In this document: positions 56,614 through 64,000 of the stretch, in pieces
How positions within the stretch are numbered: the first letter of the stretch is position 1
How the letters are laid out: each line of letters opens with the position of its first letter
Assembly: GCA_029212415.1 (NCBI GenBank)
Contig: JARGOF010000014.1
Location: 47,882-111,881, forward strand
DNA: 64,000 nt
Origin: Rhizobiaceae bacterium
GTDB lineage: Bacteria > Pseudomonadota > Alphaproteobacteria > Rhizobiales > Rhizobiaceae
Direction of reading: 5' to 3'
Notes under the pieces: generated by a model
Told to the model about the DNA's origin: nothing
The model's database searches: none
The model's input: only the letters and a program-made list of their open reading frames with translations
Made by a program: the position numbers and the translations under genes

Positions 56614-56934
56614 AGGCTGATTGCGTCCGGCTTCGACAAATGCGCCAAGCAGATAGGCCTGCACTGCTGACCAGACAGCATCCAATGCGTTTGAATTGCC
56701 GGATGATCCGCGACCATTGCCGGTCATATCGAGGGCTGCGGACGTTCCGCAGCCATTTCCATTGCTGCGCCAGAATTCCGATATTCCATTTTTTCCATAG
56801 GCCGCAAGCTGGTCGCCAGGTCTGCTGCGTGCTGAATTAAACGACACCACTGCAACTGCAAAGTTTGTGGGGCTTGCCCAACGGCAACGTTGAATTGTGC
56901 CTTTGGGTATGAGCGAATTTCCTGTCAAATCCGT
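56614..56934. other. Intergenic region between mscS and tetR
   Basis: About 320 bp without a supportable gene. It holds a strong hairpin GGCTGCGGA-CGT-TCCGCAGCC (56734-56754), listed separately, and otherwise nothing I can name. Confidence 0.5.
56734..56754. terminator. Strong hairpin downstream of mscS, terminator-like
   Basis: A perfect 9-bp GC-rich stem with a 3-nt loop, about 120 bp after the mscS stop. It is followed by ATTTCC, a poor T-run, so termination is uncertain; it could instead be a structured RNA element or protein site. Confidence 0.45.
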
Positions 56935-56963
56935 TTGACAAACGCGTGTTTCAATCATATGTT
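56935..56963 (+). promoter_or_regulatory. Sigma-70-type promoter of tetR
   Basis: TTGACA (56935-56940), 17 bp, then TATGTT (56958-56963). Transcription would start about 6-8 bp later, at or beside the ATG 56970, so the mRNA may be leaderless. Confidence 0.7.
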
Positions 56964-56971
56964 TTAAACAT
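56959..56971. promoter_or_regulatory. Palindrome overlapping -10 and start codon of tetR
   Basis: ATGTTT-T-AAACAT, a perfect 13-bp inverted repeat that covers part of the -10 element and ends in the start codon. Its position is right for autorepression by the TetR product. Confidence 0.6.
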
Positions 56972-57656
56972 GCGTTCCACCGATCAATCACACAAGGAAG
57001 CCGCGACCCGCGATCGTATTCGAATCGCAGCGGTCGAATTGTTTGCCGAGGCCGGTATCAATGGCGTCACAACCCGTGCTTTGGCAAAAAAAGCCGAGGT
57101 GAATACGGCGGCTGTCAATTATCACTTTGGCAACAAGGACAATCTGACCATCGAGGTTTTTCGCGACGTTGCGCGGCGCACGGCCATTCGTCGTCTGGAA
57201 AGGCTCGATCAGGTGCTTGGGCAGGCCGCTTCCAAAGGTGAAAAGCCCGAAATTCGGGATATTGTTGAAGCCTTTATCGACGCCTACGTGAATGAAGATG
57301 ACCCCAAGACGGGCGTTCTTCTGGCGCATCTGGTTCTCAAGCATCGGCTTGAGCCAAATGACTGGACGCGAGCGATGGTTCGCGACGAACTGGATCCGAT
57401 GGCCAAACGCTACATAGCGGCTTTGGCAATGGCTGCGCCGCATTTGAACGAGCGCGAAGTCCATTGGCGTTACCACATCATGATGGGGGCGATTCAGGTG
57501 ATGTTGAGTGACGCAGGTCCGGACAGTCGCATGGCGCGGTTATCGGGTGGTCTGTGTGATCCTTCTGATCGCATGGCGCTGCGCAGTGAACTTGTCGCCT
57601 TCATCGTCAATGCCTTCGGGGCGGATATGAAAGACAATCGAGGAAATGGTGTCTGA
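56970..57656 (+). CDS. TetR-family transcriptional regulator
   Basis: A 228-residue TetR protein. The helix-turn-helix is RIRIAAVELFAEAGINGVTTRALAKKAEVNTAAVNYHFGNKDNLTIEVFRDV; the ligand domain resembles the CerR/TetR_C_15-type group of ~220 residues. ATG 56970 is chosen because no ribosome site supports the GTG at 56946 and the promoter fixes the 5' end near 56970. It is 46 bp before a TRAP operon and likely co-regulates it. Confidence 0.88.
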   Translation: MRSTDQSHKEAATRDRIRIAAVELFAEAGINGVTTRALAKKAEVNTAAVNYHFGNKDNLTIEVFRDVARRTAIRRLERLDQVLGQAASKGEKPEIRDIVEAFIDAYVNEDDPKTGVLLAHLVLKHRLEPNDWTRAMVRDELDPMAKRYIAALAMAAPHLNEREVHWRYHIMMGAIQVMLSDAGPDSRMARLSGGLCDPSDRMALRSELVAFIVNAFGADMKDNRGNGV

Positions 57657-57702
57657 GCGGCTCCAGGGCTGCAGCACTTAAGTAAAACCCAGGGAGAAGA
57701 TA

Positions 57703-58764
57703 ATGAAGTCGATTTTAAAACTATGCCTTGCCACATCTGTCATGGCCTATGCTGTGGCGCCGTCTCTGGCGGAGGATTTTTCATTCACTGTTGTGGCGGG
57801 GCATCCACCCATCACCAAGGGTGTTGCCGGCATTCGGGATTTTTTCATTCCGGAAGTCAACCGCAGGCTTGCGGAAAAAGGTGAGCATACGATCAAATGG
57901 ACTGAAGCCTACGCCGGTGCAGTTGCAGACGTGAAGGGTGTTCTGGAGGCCGTCGAAAGTGGCGTAGCCGAGTTTGGTTATGTGCCGCATCTTTTTGAAG
58001 GTGACAAACTGCCGCTCGAACAGATCACCTATGTCACACCCTTTGGTACGGACGATCTTCAGAAGCTGATGAAGATTATCGTTCAGCTGCATGACGAAAT
58101 TCCGGAGATGAATGAAGGCTGGAGCAAGGCCAATCAGAAGCTTCTGGCACCGGTTGGCATCGATACCTACCAGTTCATGACAGCTTTCGAAGTCAAGGAT
58201 ATCGCCGATCTTGAAGGCAAGAAAATCGGGGCCGGCGGACTGGCGCTCAACTGGCTGAAGGGCACAGGCGCCATTCCGGTTTCCGGCGCGCTGACCACCT
58301 ACTACAATGCCATGTCAACCGGACTGTACGATGGCATCATGACATTCGAATCGGCGATCGCACCCTACAAGTTCTACGAGGTTGCGCCCTACATCACGAA
58401 GATCAACTTCGGTGCAAAATACTCCTCTGCGCTGACGGTCAATCTGGACACCTGGAACAGCCTTCCAGAGGATGTGCAACAGATTATGGAAACGGTTGCG
58501 GATGAATATCGCGATCGCACGGCGAAAGCCTATTACGATGCCGGCGTTGCCAGTATTGCAAAGGCTGTCGAGAATGGTGCCTCGGTCCTTGATCTGAGCG
58601 CCGAACAACGCTCAGCCTACGCTGCCAAACTGCCTCCCATCGCGACCGAATGGGCAGCCAAGCTTGACGCACAGGGGCTTCCTGGAACCAAGACGCTTGA
58701 AACCTATCTCCGCCTTTCCAAGGAAGCCGGACTGGGATTCTCAAGGGATTGGGCAGCGCAATAG
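57703..58764 (+). CDS. dctP: TRAP transporter periplasmic binding protein, DctP family
   Basis: A 353-residue binding protein with signal peptide (MKSILKLCLATSVMAYAVAPSLA). The family segment KDIADLEGKKIGAGGLALNWLKGTGAIPVSGALTTYYNAMSTGLYDG departs from classic DctP: the arginine usually found after the first lysines (LKFR) is KKIG here. This hints at a ligand other than C4-dicarboxylates. CAGGGAGAAG precedes the ATG. First structural gene of the TRAP-MBL-GST-FAH operon. Confidence 0.88.
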   Translation: MKSILKLCLATSVMAYAVAPSLAEDFSFTVVAGHPPITKGVAGIRDFFIPEVNRRLAEKGEHTIKWTEAYAGAVADVKGVLEAVESGVAEFGYVPHLFEGDKLPLEQITYVTPFGTDDLQKLMKIIVQLHDEIPEMNEGWSKANQKLLAPVGIDTYQFMTAFEVKDIADLEGKKIGAGGLALNWLKGTGAIPVSGALTTYYNAMSTGLYDGIMTFESAIAPYKFYEVAPYITKINFGAKYSSALTVNLDTWNSLPEDVQQIMETVADEYRDRTAKAYYDAGVASIAKAVENGASVLDLSAEQRSAYAAKLPPIATEWAAKLDAQGLPGTKTLETYLRLSKEAGLGFSRDWAAQ

Positions 58765-58796
58765 CGCTGCCGTCTACGCCGGGCGGGCACAGGACC

Positions 58797-59318
58797 ATGT
58801 TTCATCAAATTACCATCATGGCCAATCGTATTGCCCTGGCGTGTGCTGTTGTCGGCGGTCTGGGGACCGTCGGCATCATGCTGCTTATCAATGCAGATGT
58901 GGTGGGGCGCGGATTGTTGTCGATGCCCGTGCCGGCCACGGCCGAAATTGTCAGTGCCTCGATCGTTTCCATTGTGTTCATGCAGTTGCCCTTCGCCACC
59001 GCCATGGGGCGCAATGTGCGCTCGGACATGTTGATGACGCTCTTGCGCAATCGCTCGCCACGCATGGAAATGGCGTTGGACCTTTTTCACCATCTGGTTG
59101 GCGCGGTCATTCTTGCGGTCTTGCTGCGTTATATCTGGCCGCAAATATATGGCGCCATTGACGGGAATGAAACGGTTGGTCTTTACGGCGTGTTCACCGT
59201 GCCGCGATGGCCCTTTGTTGTCGCCGTGCTGATCGGCTGTGCGCTGACATTGGTTCAATATGTTCTGCTGACCGCTTCACTCGCCATCAATCTGTTTTCA
59301 CCGCGAGGCGCACCATGA
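58797..59318 (+). CDS. dctQ: TRAP transporter small membrane subunit DctQ
   Basis: A 173-residue four-helix subunit of standard length. Start ATG 58797 (MFHQITIMANRIAL) is chosen over upstream in-frame starts inside a hydrophilic region. Its stop overlaps the dctM start as ATGA. Confidence 0.88.
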   Translation: MFHQITIMANRIALACAVVGGLGTVGIMLLINADVVGRGLLSMPVPATAEIVSASIVSIVFMQLPFATAMGRNVRSDMLMTLLRNRSPRMEMALDLFHHLVGAVILAVLLRYIWPQIYGAIDGNETVGLYGVFTVPRWPFVVAVLIGCALTLVQYVLLTASLAINLFSPRGAP

Positions 59319-60622
59319 CCAATGTGGAAATCGGAATTGCCTCAATTGCGGTCATTCTCGTGTTTATTCAGCTTGGCATGCATGTGGCCATTGCGCTGAT
59401 GAGCGTCTCATTCATCGGCGTCTATCTGGTCAAAGGCAAAGTGGTGATTGCCGGGGCGCTTCTTTCGCAGGCGGCTTTGGACAGTGTGGCGCGTTATTCT
59501 TTTGGTGTCATTCCGCTGTTCGTGCTGATGGGGGTCCTGGTGGGCGTCTCGGGTCTTGGGCGCGACATGTTCGATGTGGCGGGTCAATTGTTTCGACGCT
59601 TCCGGGGCGGACTGGGCATTGCGACTGTCTTTGCCAATGCCATTTTTGCAGCCGTCAACGGCACCTCCATCGCGTCGGCATCGGTGTTCACAAAGGTGGC
59701 CGTGCCGGAACTGATCCGCCAGGGCTATACAGCCCGCTTTTCCGTTGGCGTGGTCGCCGGATCTTCGGTTCTGGGCATGCTCATACCGCCGTCCTTGCTG
59801 CTCATTCTCTATGGCATCATTGCCGAAGTCTCGATCGGTGATCTGTTTACGGCGGGCATTGTTCCCGGCATCTTGCTGGCATTGCTGTTTTGCTTTGCCA
59901 TCGCACTCATGGCCCGTTTCGCGCCCGGTTTTACCGGTGTGGCCAGCAATATTGATGGTCGTCCACTGATGTCGACCGGCACCATGGTGGCCCGGGCTGC
60001 ACCGATAGCGGTGCTTATCATTCTGGTTCTTGGCGGAATCTATGGCGGTTTCTTCACGCCGACCGAAGCCGGTGGGGTCGGTGCGCTGGGCGCGCTGATC
60101 ATTGCTCAGATCAAGGGCGGTCTGGGGCTGAAAGTTTTCGGACGCATTTTGCTGGAAACCGGACAGGTGACCGCCTCCATCACCTTTCTCATCATTGCGG
60201 CACATATGTATTCGCGGCTGTTGGCCTTGACCGGCCTGCCAAATGCCATGACCGACCTGTTGTCGGCGTGGAATCTCGGCCTGTTCGGTATCCTCATTCT
60301 TTATCTGATCGCAATCGTGCTGTTGGGCACAATCCTCGACAGTTCCTCGATCCTGCTTATTCTTCTGCCGCTCATCCTGCCGGTCGTGGAACCGTTCTCC
60401 ATTGACATGGTGTGGTTTGGTATCGTGACGATTGTGGCTGTGGAGGTGGGGCTGTTGACGCCACCGCTGGGCGTTGCCTGTTTCGTGATCAAGGCCAACC
60501 TTGATGATGATCGGATCACGCTGAATGATATTTTCGCGGGCGCAGCTCCCTTCGCGCTCATCATGGTGGCCCTGATCGGGCTTCTGCTGATGTTCCCTGA
60601 ACTTGCAACCGTCCTGCTTTGA
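59315..60622 (+). CDS. dctM: TRAP transporter large permease DctM
   Basis: A 435-residue large permease of normal size with about twelve helices. Family segments: NGTSIASASVFTKVAVPEL, PPSLLLILYGI, GFFTPTEAGGVGALGAL, and near the end VEVGLLTPPLGVACFVIK. Translationally coupled to dctQ. Comparison with the 538-residue DctM at 3031 shows the insertion in the latter. Confidence 0.92.
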   Translation: MTNVEIGIASIAVILVFIQLGMHVAIALMSVSFIGVYLVKGKVVIAGALLSQAALDSVARYSFGVIPLFVLMGVLVGVSGLGRDMFDVAGQLFRRFRGGLGIATVFANAIFAAVNGTSIASASVFTKVAVPELIRQGYTARFSVGVVAGSSVLGMLIPPSLLLILYGIIAEVSIGDLFTAGIVPGILLALLFCFAIALMARFAPGFTGVASNIDGRPLMSTGTMVARAAPIAVLIILVLGGIYGGFFTPTEAGGVGALGALIIAQIKGGLGLKVFGRILLETGQVTASITFLIIAAHMYSRLLALTGLPNAMTDLLSAWNLGLFGILILYLIAIVLLGTILDSSSILLILLPLILPVVEPFSIDMVWFGIVTIVAVEVGLLTPPLGVACFVIKANLDDDRITLNDIFAGAAPFALIMVALIGLLLMFPELATVLL

Positions 60623-60641
60623 AAACGCTGTGGAGCCATAG

Positions 60642-61649
60642 ATGTCCCAAACCCGTGTTGAATCGACCTTGCATGAGCTCGGCAACGAATTGTTTGCCTA
60701 TATACAGGGCGATGGTTCGTGGGGCTGGAGCAACAGCGGGCTGATCATTTCAGGCGATGAAAGCCTGTTGATCGATACGCTTTTTACCGGCCGTCTGACC
60801 AGCGACATGTTGCGGGAATACAGACGTGTATCGCCTGCCGCAGAACAGATTGACGTGCTCGTCAATACCCATGCCAATGGCGACCATACATTCGGCAACC
60901 ATATGGTCGGCGGAGCGCGCATTATCGGCTCGACTGCCTGCATGGAAGAAATGAACGAACGACCGGCAGAAGTGTTTGCCGATCTTGTCATGAATTGGAA
61001 AAACCACGGCGATGTCGGGGCATTCCTGCACGAAACCATGGGACAGCATTTTGACTTCTCCGACATAGCCCATGTGCCCCCGACAGAATTGTTCAATGGG
61101 CGGCGGGATATCACCATTGGAGATCGGACGATCGAACTGCACGAGATGGGCCCGGCCCATACCCGTGGCGACATCATTGTTCATGTCCCTGACGCCAAAA
61201 CCGTTTACACCGGTGACATCCTGTTTTCCGGTGGTCATCCCATCGTGTGGGCCGGGCCGGTTCAAAACTGGATTGACGCCTGCGACAGGATTCTCACGTG
61301 GGATGTTGAAACAATTGTCCCGGGGCATGGCCCCATTGGTGACAAACAGGCCGTGCGGGAAATGCGCCATTATCTGCTGCATATCTACCAGCAGTCAGAA
61401 CAAATGTTTGCGGCAGGTCTGCCCTGGGAAGAAGCGGCTTTCCTGATTGGCTATGATGCCTTTGACAGCTGGCTGGACCGCGAGCGTGTTGTCGCCAATG
61501 TTGCCAATATCTACAGGGATTTGTCGAAGGGTGCGATCGTGCCGGACAGGGCTGAAATCATGCGTCAGATGCTGCGCTACCGCAAGGGCGCCGATTGTCC
61601 CCACGACGCCCCATGCGGCTGTCATTCGAAGAAAGGAAATCACGCGTGA
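60642..61649 (+). CDS. Metallo-beta-lactamase-fold hydrolase with altered metal motif
   Basis: A 335-residue MBL-fold hydrolase. The core motif reads NTHANGDHTFGN instead of HxHxDH: the second histidine is Asn. Downstream ligands appear present (GPAHTRGDIIVH, YTGDILFSGGHP, VPGHGPIG). The family includes glyoxalase II-like thioesterases, lactonases and others. The C-terminal tail DCPHDAPCGCHSKKGNH has three Cys and three His, likely a metal-binding extension. Its end overlaps the GST start (GTGA). Substrate unknown. Confidence 0.85.
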   Translation: MSQTRVESTLHELGNELFAYIQGDGSWGWSNSGLIISGDESLLIDTLFTGRLTSDMLREYRRVSPAAEQIDVLVNTHANGDHTFGNHMVGGARIIGSTACMEEMNERPAEVFADLVMNWKNHGDVGAFLHETMGQHFDFSDIAHVPPTELFNGRRDITIGDRTIELHEMGPAHTRGDIIVHVPDAKTVYTGDILFSGGHPIVWAGPVQNWIDACDRILTWDVETIVPGHGPIGDKQAVREMRHYLLHIYQQSEQMFAAGLPWEEAAFLIGYDAFDSWLDRERVVANVANIYRDLSKGAIVPDRAEIMRQMLRYRKGADCPHDAPCGCHSKKGNHA

Positions 61650-62392
61650 TCGAACTGTTGAACAATCCGATCTCCACCTGCTCGCAGAAGGTGCGCCTTT
61701 GTCTTCATGAAAAGCAGTTGGAGTTCGTCAATACCACATTGGATTTCAGGAAAAAGGAGCACCTTTCACCCTCTTACCTGAAGCTCAACCCGAACGGCGT
61801 GGTGCCGACACTTCTGCATGATGGCAGGCCTGTCATCGACAGTTCCGTCATCATTGAATATCTTGAAGATGTTTTCCCCGAAAAACCACTCTCGCCTGCC
61901 GATCCCTATGAACGCGCGCGCATGCGTGTCTGGTTGCGGTACATCGAAGAAGTGCCAACGACGGCCATTCGTGTGCCAAGCTTCAACAAGGCCTTTGTTC
62001 GCCATTATTCGGATCTGGAAGATCAGGCATTGCAGGCCAATGCTGACGATCGCCCGCTGAGGAAACATTTCTACCAGCGCATGGGGCGCAGCGGATTTTC
62101 CGAAAAGGAGACCGAGGCGTCGCTGCAACAGCTTGAAAACACCATCGCAAGGATGGACGCCGCACTTGCCCAGACGCAATGGCTGATCGGGGATGAACTC
62201 AGTCTTGCCGATTATTGCGTGGTGCCCACCATTGACCGCATGCGGGATCTTGGTCTTTCGCAAATTTGGAAAGAGGCAGGCAATTTTGAACGCTGGTGGC
62301 AGGCGATCCAGCAACGTGATGCCTATCAGAAGACCTATTTTCCCGGCAGCAGGGTATCGGATATCTATACGGACCTGAGGGATGCAACATGA
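61646..62392 (+). CDS. Glutathione S-transferase family protein
   Basis: A 248-residue GST. The thioredoxin-fold domain has NNPISTCSQKVRLCLHEKQLEF, where Ser in STCS is the likely glutathione-activating residue, and the cis-proline segment GVVPTLLHDGRPVIDSSVIIEYLED. The helical domain contains WLIGDELSLADYCVVPTIDRM. Possible roles are maleylpyruvate- or maleylacetoacetate-type isomerisation, dehalogenation, or thioether cleavage. The start is GTG 61646, overlapping the MBL stop. Confidence 0.87.
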   Translation: MIELLNNPISTCSQKVRLCLHEKQLEFVNTTLDFRKKEHLSPSYLKLNPNGVVPTLLHDGRPVIDSSVIIEYLEDVFPEKPLSPADPYERARMRVWLRYIEEVPTTAIRVPSFNKAFVRHYSDLEDQALQANADDRPLRKHFYQRMGRSGFSEKETEASLQQLENTIARMDAALAQTQWLIGDELSLADYCVVPTIDRMRDLGLSQIWKEAGNFERWWQAIQQRDAYQKTYFPGSRVSDIYTDLRDAT

Positions 62393-63321
62393 AACTTGTG
62401 ACGTTTAACCGGCTGAACAGTCGGAACCAGGAAATCGGCATTGTGATCGATACACAGATTGCAGTTCTGGATGGCGACGACAATCCGCAATTTTCCTCCA
62501 TGTTGGCGCTTATCGAAGCAGGTCCGGAAGGATTGGAAGCGGCCAGACAGGCGATGTCCGCTTGCGAACATGTTCAACAGTCTGACGTTCGGCTGCTCGC
62601 GCCATTGCCGCGGCCCGTCCAGATGCGCGACGCACTGACATTTGAAAAACACCTCAGGCAGGCCAGAGCAAACCGCTATCTGTTCGATCCGAAACAGCCA
62701 AAACGCAATCCGGACGAGGTGGAGCTTCCGCAGATCTGGTATGATCAACCCATCTATTACAAGTGCAATCGCTTTTCCGTTTCCGGTCCTGAGGATGAAA
62801 TCATATGGCCGCTTGGCGAGACACGGCTGGATTATGAACTTGAACTGGGTGCGGTCATCGGCAAGGGCGGCGGTGATATCGCCCGTACGGATGCGCTTGA
62901 CCACATATTCGGCTTTGTGATCTTCAATGATTTCAGCGCCCGTGATCACCAGATCGCGGAAATGGCCGGTGGATTGGGGCCTGCAAAAGGCAAGGATTTC
63001 CGTACCGCCAATGCGCTCGGGCCCTGGCTTGTCACACGCGACGAAATCGGTAATGGCTCTGGTCTCAACATGGTTGCCAGGGTGAATGGAAAGGAATGGT
63101 CGCGCGGCAATTCATCCAGCATGCACCATGATTTTTCCCGTATCATAGAGCATATTTCAAGAGACGAGGATCTCCACCCGGGCGAATTCATCGGATCGGG
63201 CACTGTCGGCGGCGGTTGTGGATTGGAATTGGGACGTTTCCTGCAGCCCGGTGACGTCGTCGAACTGGAAATCGACGGCCTCGGGGTTCTGAGGAATACA
63301 ATCAGCAACAAGCGGGATTAA
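62389..63321 (+). CDS. Fumarylacetoacetate hydrolase (FAH) family protein
   Basis: A 310-residue FAH-family enzyme. The metal site residues occur in LDYELELGAVIGKGG (two glutamates) and FNDFSARDHQ (aspartate); KDFRTANALGPWLVT and SGTVGGGCGLELGRFLQPGDVVELEIDGLGVLRN complete the fold. FAH enzymes cleave acylpyruvates or decarboxylate oxaloacetate-type acids. Together with the GST, a cis-trans isomerase then hydrolase sequence is possible. ATG overlaps the GST stop (ATGA). Last gene of the operon. Confidence 0.9.
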   Translation: MKLVTFNRLNSRNQEIGIVIDTQIAVLDGDDNPQFSSMLALIEAGPEGLEAARQAMSACEHVQQSDVRLLAPLPRPVQMRDALTFEKHLRQARANRYLFDPKQPKRNPDEVELPQIWYDQPIYYKCNRFSVSGPEDEIIWPLGETRLDYELELGAVIGKGGGDIARTDALDHIFGFVIFNDFSARDHQIAEMAGGLGPAKGKDFRTANALGPWLVTRDEIGNGSGLNMVARVNGKEWSRGNSSSMHHDFSRIIEHISRDEDLHPGEFIGSGTVGGGCGLELGRFLQPGDVVELEIDGLGVLRNTISNKRD

Positions 63322-63384
63322 GGGGAATTGGCGTAGGCAGGTCTTTTGACGGAAGCCATTTGATGCCGTCGAATGGGCGGAAAC

Positions 63385-64000
63385 CTAGTATGCGCCCACC
63401 TCGATTTTCAACCCTTCGACGGTTCGGGAATCCGCAATCGGATCAATGCGGAGGCGGGTTCCAGCAAAGCGGCCTGGCAAGGCCAAAATGATCGATCTGC
63501 TTCCCGGTTTGCTGTTTGCGAAATATATGGAACGCCCGGTCCGATATTGATTCAATGTCTCTTTCATGAGTGTAGGCAGAAATATCTGTGTCCCGGTCTC
63601 ACTGGCGCTATCAAAGGAAACCCTTACACATACTTTTGATGCGTTTTCCATCGCAGGCAAATCGACCAGTATGTTTTGATTTCTGCCAGCTACAGGATTG
63701 TCACCACCTTCTTCGATGCTTACCGGACGCAGCCTGTCGCCAGCAATTTCTGTCAATTGGCAATCCGCCTTCTCAGCATTGAGGCGCAGCAGATGTTTGG
63801 CAAAAACAGAATTCCAGGAAAGCGTTGTTGACAGAATGCGCTGAAAGAATGAACGCTCTATCGAATTGATCAATATATGCGCCGATCCAGAGGCCATCGC
63901 CTGATCGACATCCTGGTGGTCCAGATGGACCATCAAGACATTGGGAAACAGAAGCTTGAGCTGATTGGTCAAGCCCCCATAAAAGGAATCATGCAGGACA
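63385..64000 (-). CDS. AlgJ/AlgX-like SGNH-hydrolase domain protein (5' end outside window)
   Basis: The frame is open to the window edge, so only the C-terminal ~205 residues are seen. The visible start VLHDSFYGGLTNQLKLLFPNVLMVHL and the following HILINSIERSFFQRI match the DSF and ER blocks near the end of alginate O-acetyltransferase-type (AlgJ/AlgX) SGNH domains. About 140 residues of beta-rich sequence follow, ending RLRIDPIADSRTVEGLKIEVGAY, which I do not recognise. A role in O-acetylation of an exopolysaccharide is inferred. Confidence 0.6.
   Translation of the reverse strand, partial: VLHDSFYGGLTNQLKLLFPNVLMVHLDHQDVDQAMASGSAHILINSIERSFFQRILSTTLSWNSVFAKHLLRLNAEKADCQLTEIAGDRLRPVSIEEGGDNPVAGRNQNILVDLPAMENASKVCVRVSFDSASETGTQIFLPTLMKETLNQYRTGRSIYFANSKPGSRSIILALPGRFAGTRLRIDPIADSRTVEGLKIEVGAY

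Noticed and set aside
59408..60685. A 425-residue minus-strand frame opposite dctM
   Set aside because: Antisense shadow of a hydrophobic membrane protein gene; composition rich in His, Gln, Asp and Arg as expected for such shadows.
1..64000. Mobile elements, prophage, tRNA-linked islands or CRISPR arrays
   Set aside because: No transposase, integrase, long direct or inverted terminal repeats, tRNA genes or spacer arrays were seen on either strand.

Overview
The window looks like chromosomal DNA of an alphaproteobacterium of the order Hyphomicrobiales (Rhizobiales). The evidence is the gene set: a split pntAA-pntAB-pntB transhydrogenase operon led by the small aa3-type cytochrome oxidase subunit IV gene; a rhizobial glycerol ABC operon (glpDSTPQUV); a speF-type RNA leader before an alanine-racemase-fold ornithine decarboxylase; perfect CtrA boxes (TTAA-N7-TTAA); and a COG0523 GTPase/WD40 pair. 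Three TRAP systems or solute-binding proteins and sarcosine oxidase suggest an osmolyte- and organic-acid-using, perhaps marine, heterotroph. This is inference and the genus cannot be named. I saw no transposase, integrase, tRNA, rRNA or CRISPR array. Gene density and codon style look uniform.

Layout. 1-4647: C-terminal part of a DctD-like sigma-54 activator, tandem palindromic upstream sites, a -24/-12 promoter, and a TRAP transporter dctPQM with enlarged membrane subunits. 4663-10146: aminotransferase, small membrane protein, NicO metal transporter with DUF1007 partner, LysR regulator with amidase. 10300-11890: speF-type leader, ornithine decarboxylase, terminator. 11922-17735: alpha/beta hydrolase, AraC and MarR regulators, COG0523 GTPase with WD40 protein, creatininase-family protein. 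17898-23739: LacI regulator, an orphan TRAP binding protein of the 2-oxoacid (TakP) type, and a fused indolepyruvate ferredoxin oxidoreductase. 23889-27414: a membrane GGDEF-EAL protein and an acyltransferase resembling N-acyl amino acid/autoinducer synthases, with two CtrA boxes in front of the latter. 27580-32159: cytochrome oxidase subunit IV and transhydrogenase operon, TPR lipoprotein, ribosomal protein bS21. 32459-37631: heterotetrameric sarcosine oxidase soxBDAG. 37680-40335: DUF2867-like protein and an unrecognised 619-residue membrane protein. 40499-51796: SDR, DeoR-type regulator, glpD, and the glycerol ABC transporter followed by a second, paralogous permease pair. 51807-55696: MaoC/NodN hydratase and divergent cysHDN. 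55807-56613: MscS channel. 56970-63321: TetR regulator, TRAP transporter, then metallo-hydrolase, glutathione transferase and fumarylacetoacetase-family hydrolase in one tight operon. 63385-64000: 3' part of an AlgJ/AlgX-like gene running off the window.

The observations I find most interesting are these: (i) the CtrA-box-controlled acyl-synthase-like gene beside a c-di-GMP enzyme; (ii) the glycerol transporter, whose two ATPases carry complementary defects (GlpS lacks the switch histidine, GlpT lacks the LSGGQ signature) that should fall in the same composite ATP site, and whose operon carries an extra permease pair; (iii) the TetR-TRAP-MBL-GST-FAH cassette, a candidate undescribed uptake-and-degradation pathway; (iv) the LacI / TakP-like binding protein / indolepyruvate oxidoreductase cluster. 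Regulatory sequences that can be read directly include the sigma-54 promoter, inverted repeats before the DeoR gene, cysH and tetR, and a putatively leaderless tetR mRNA.
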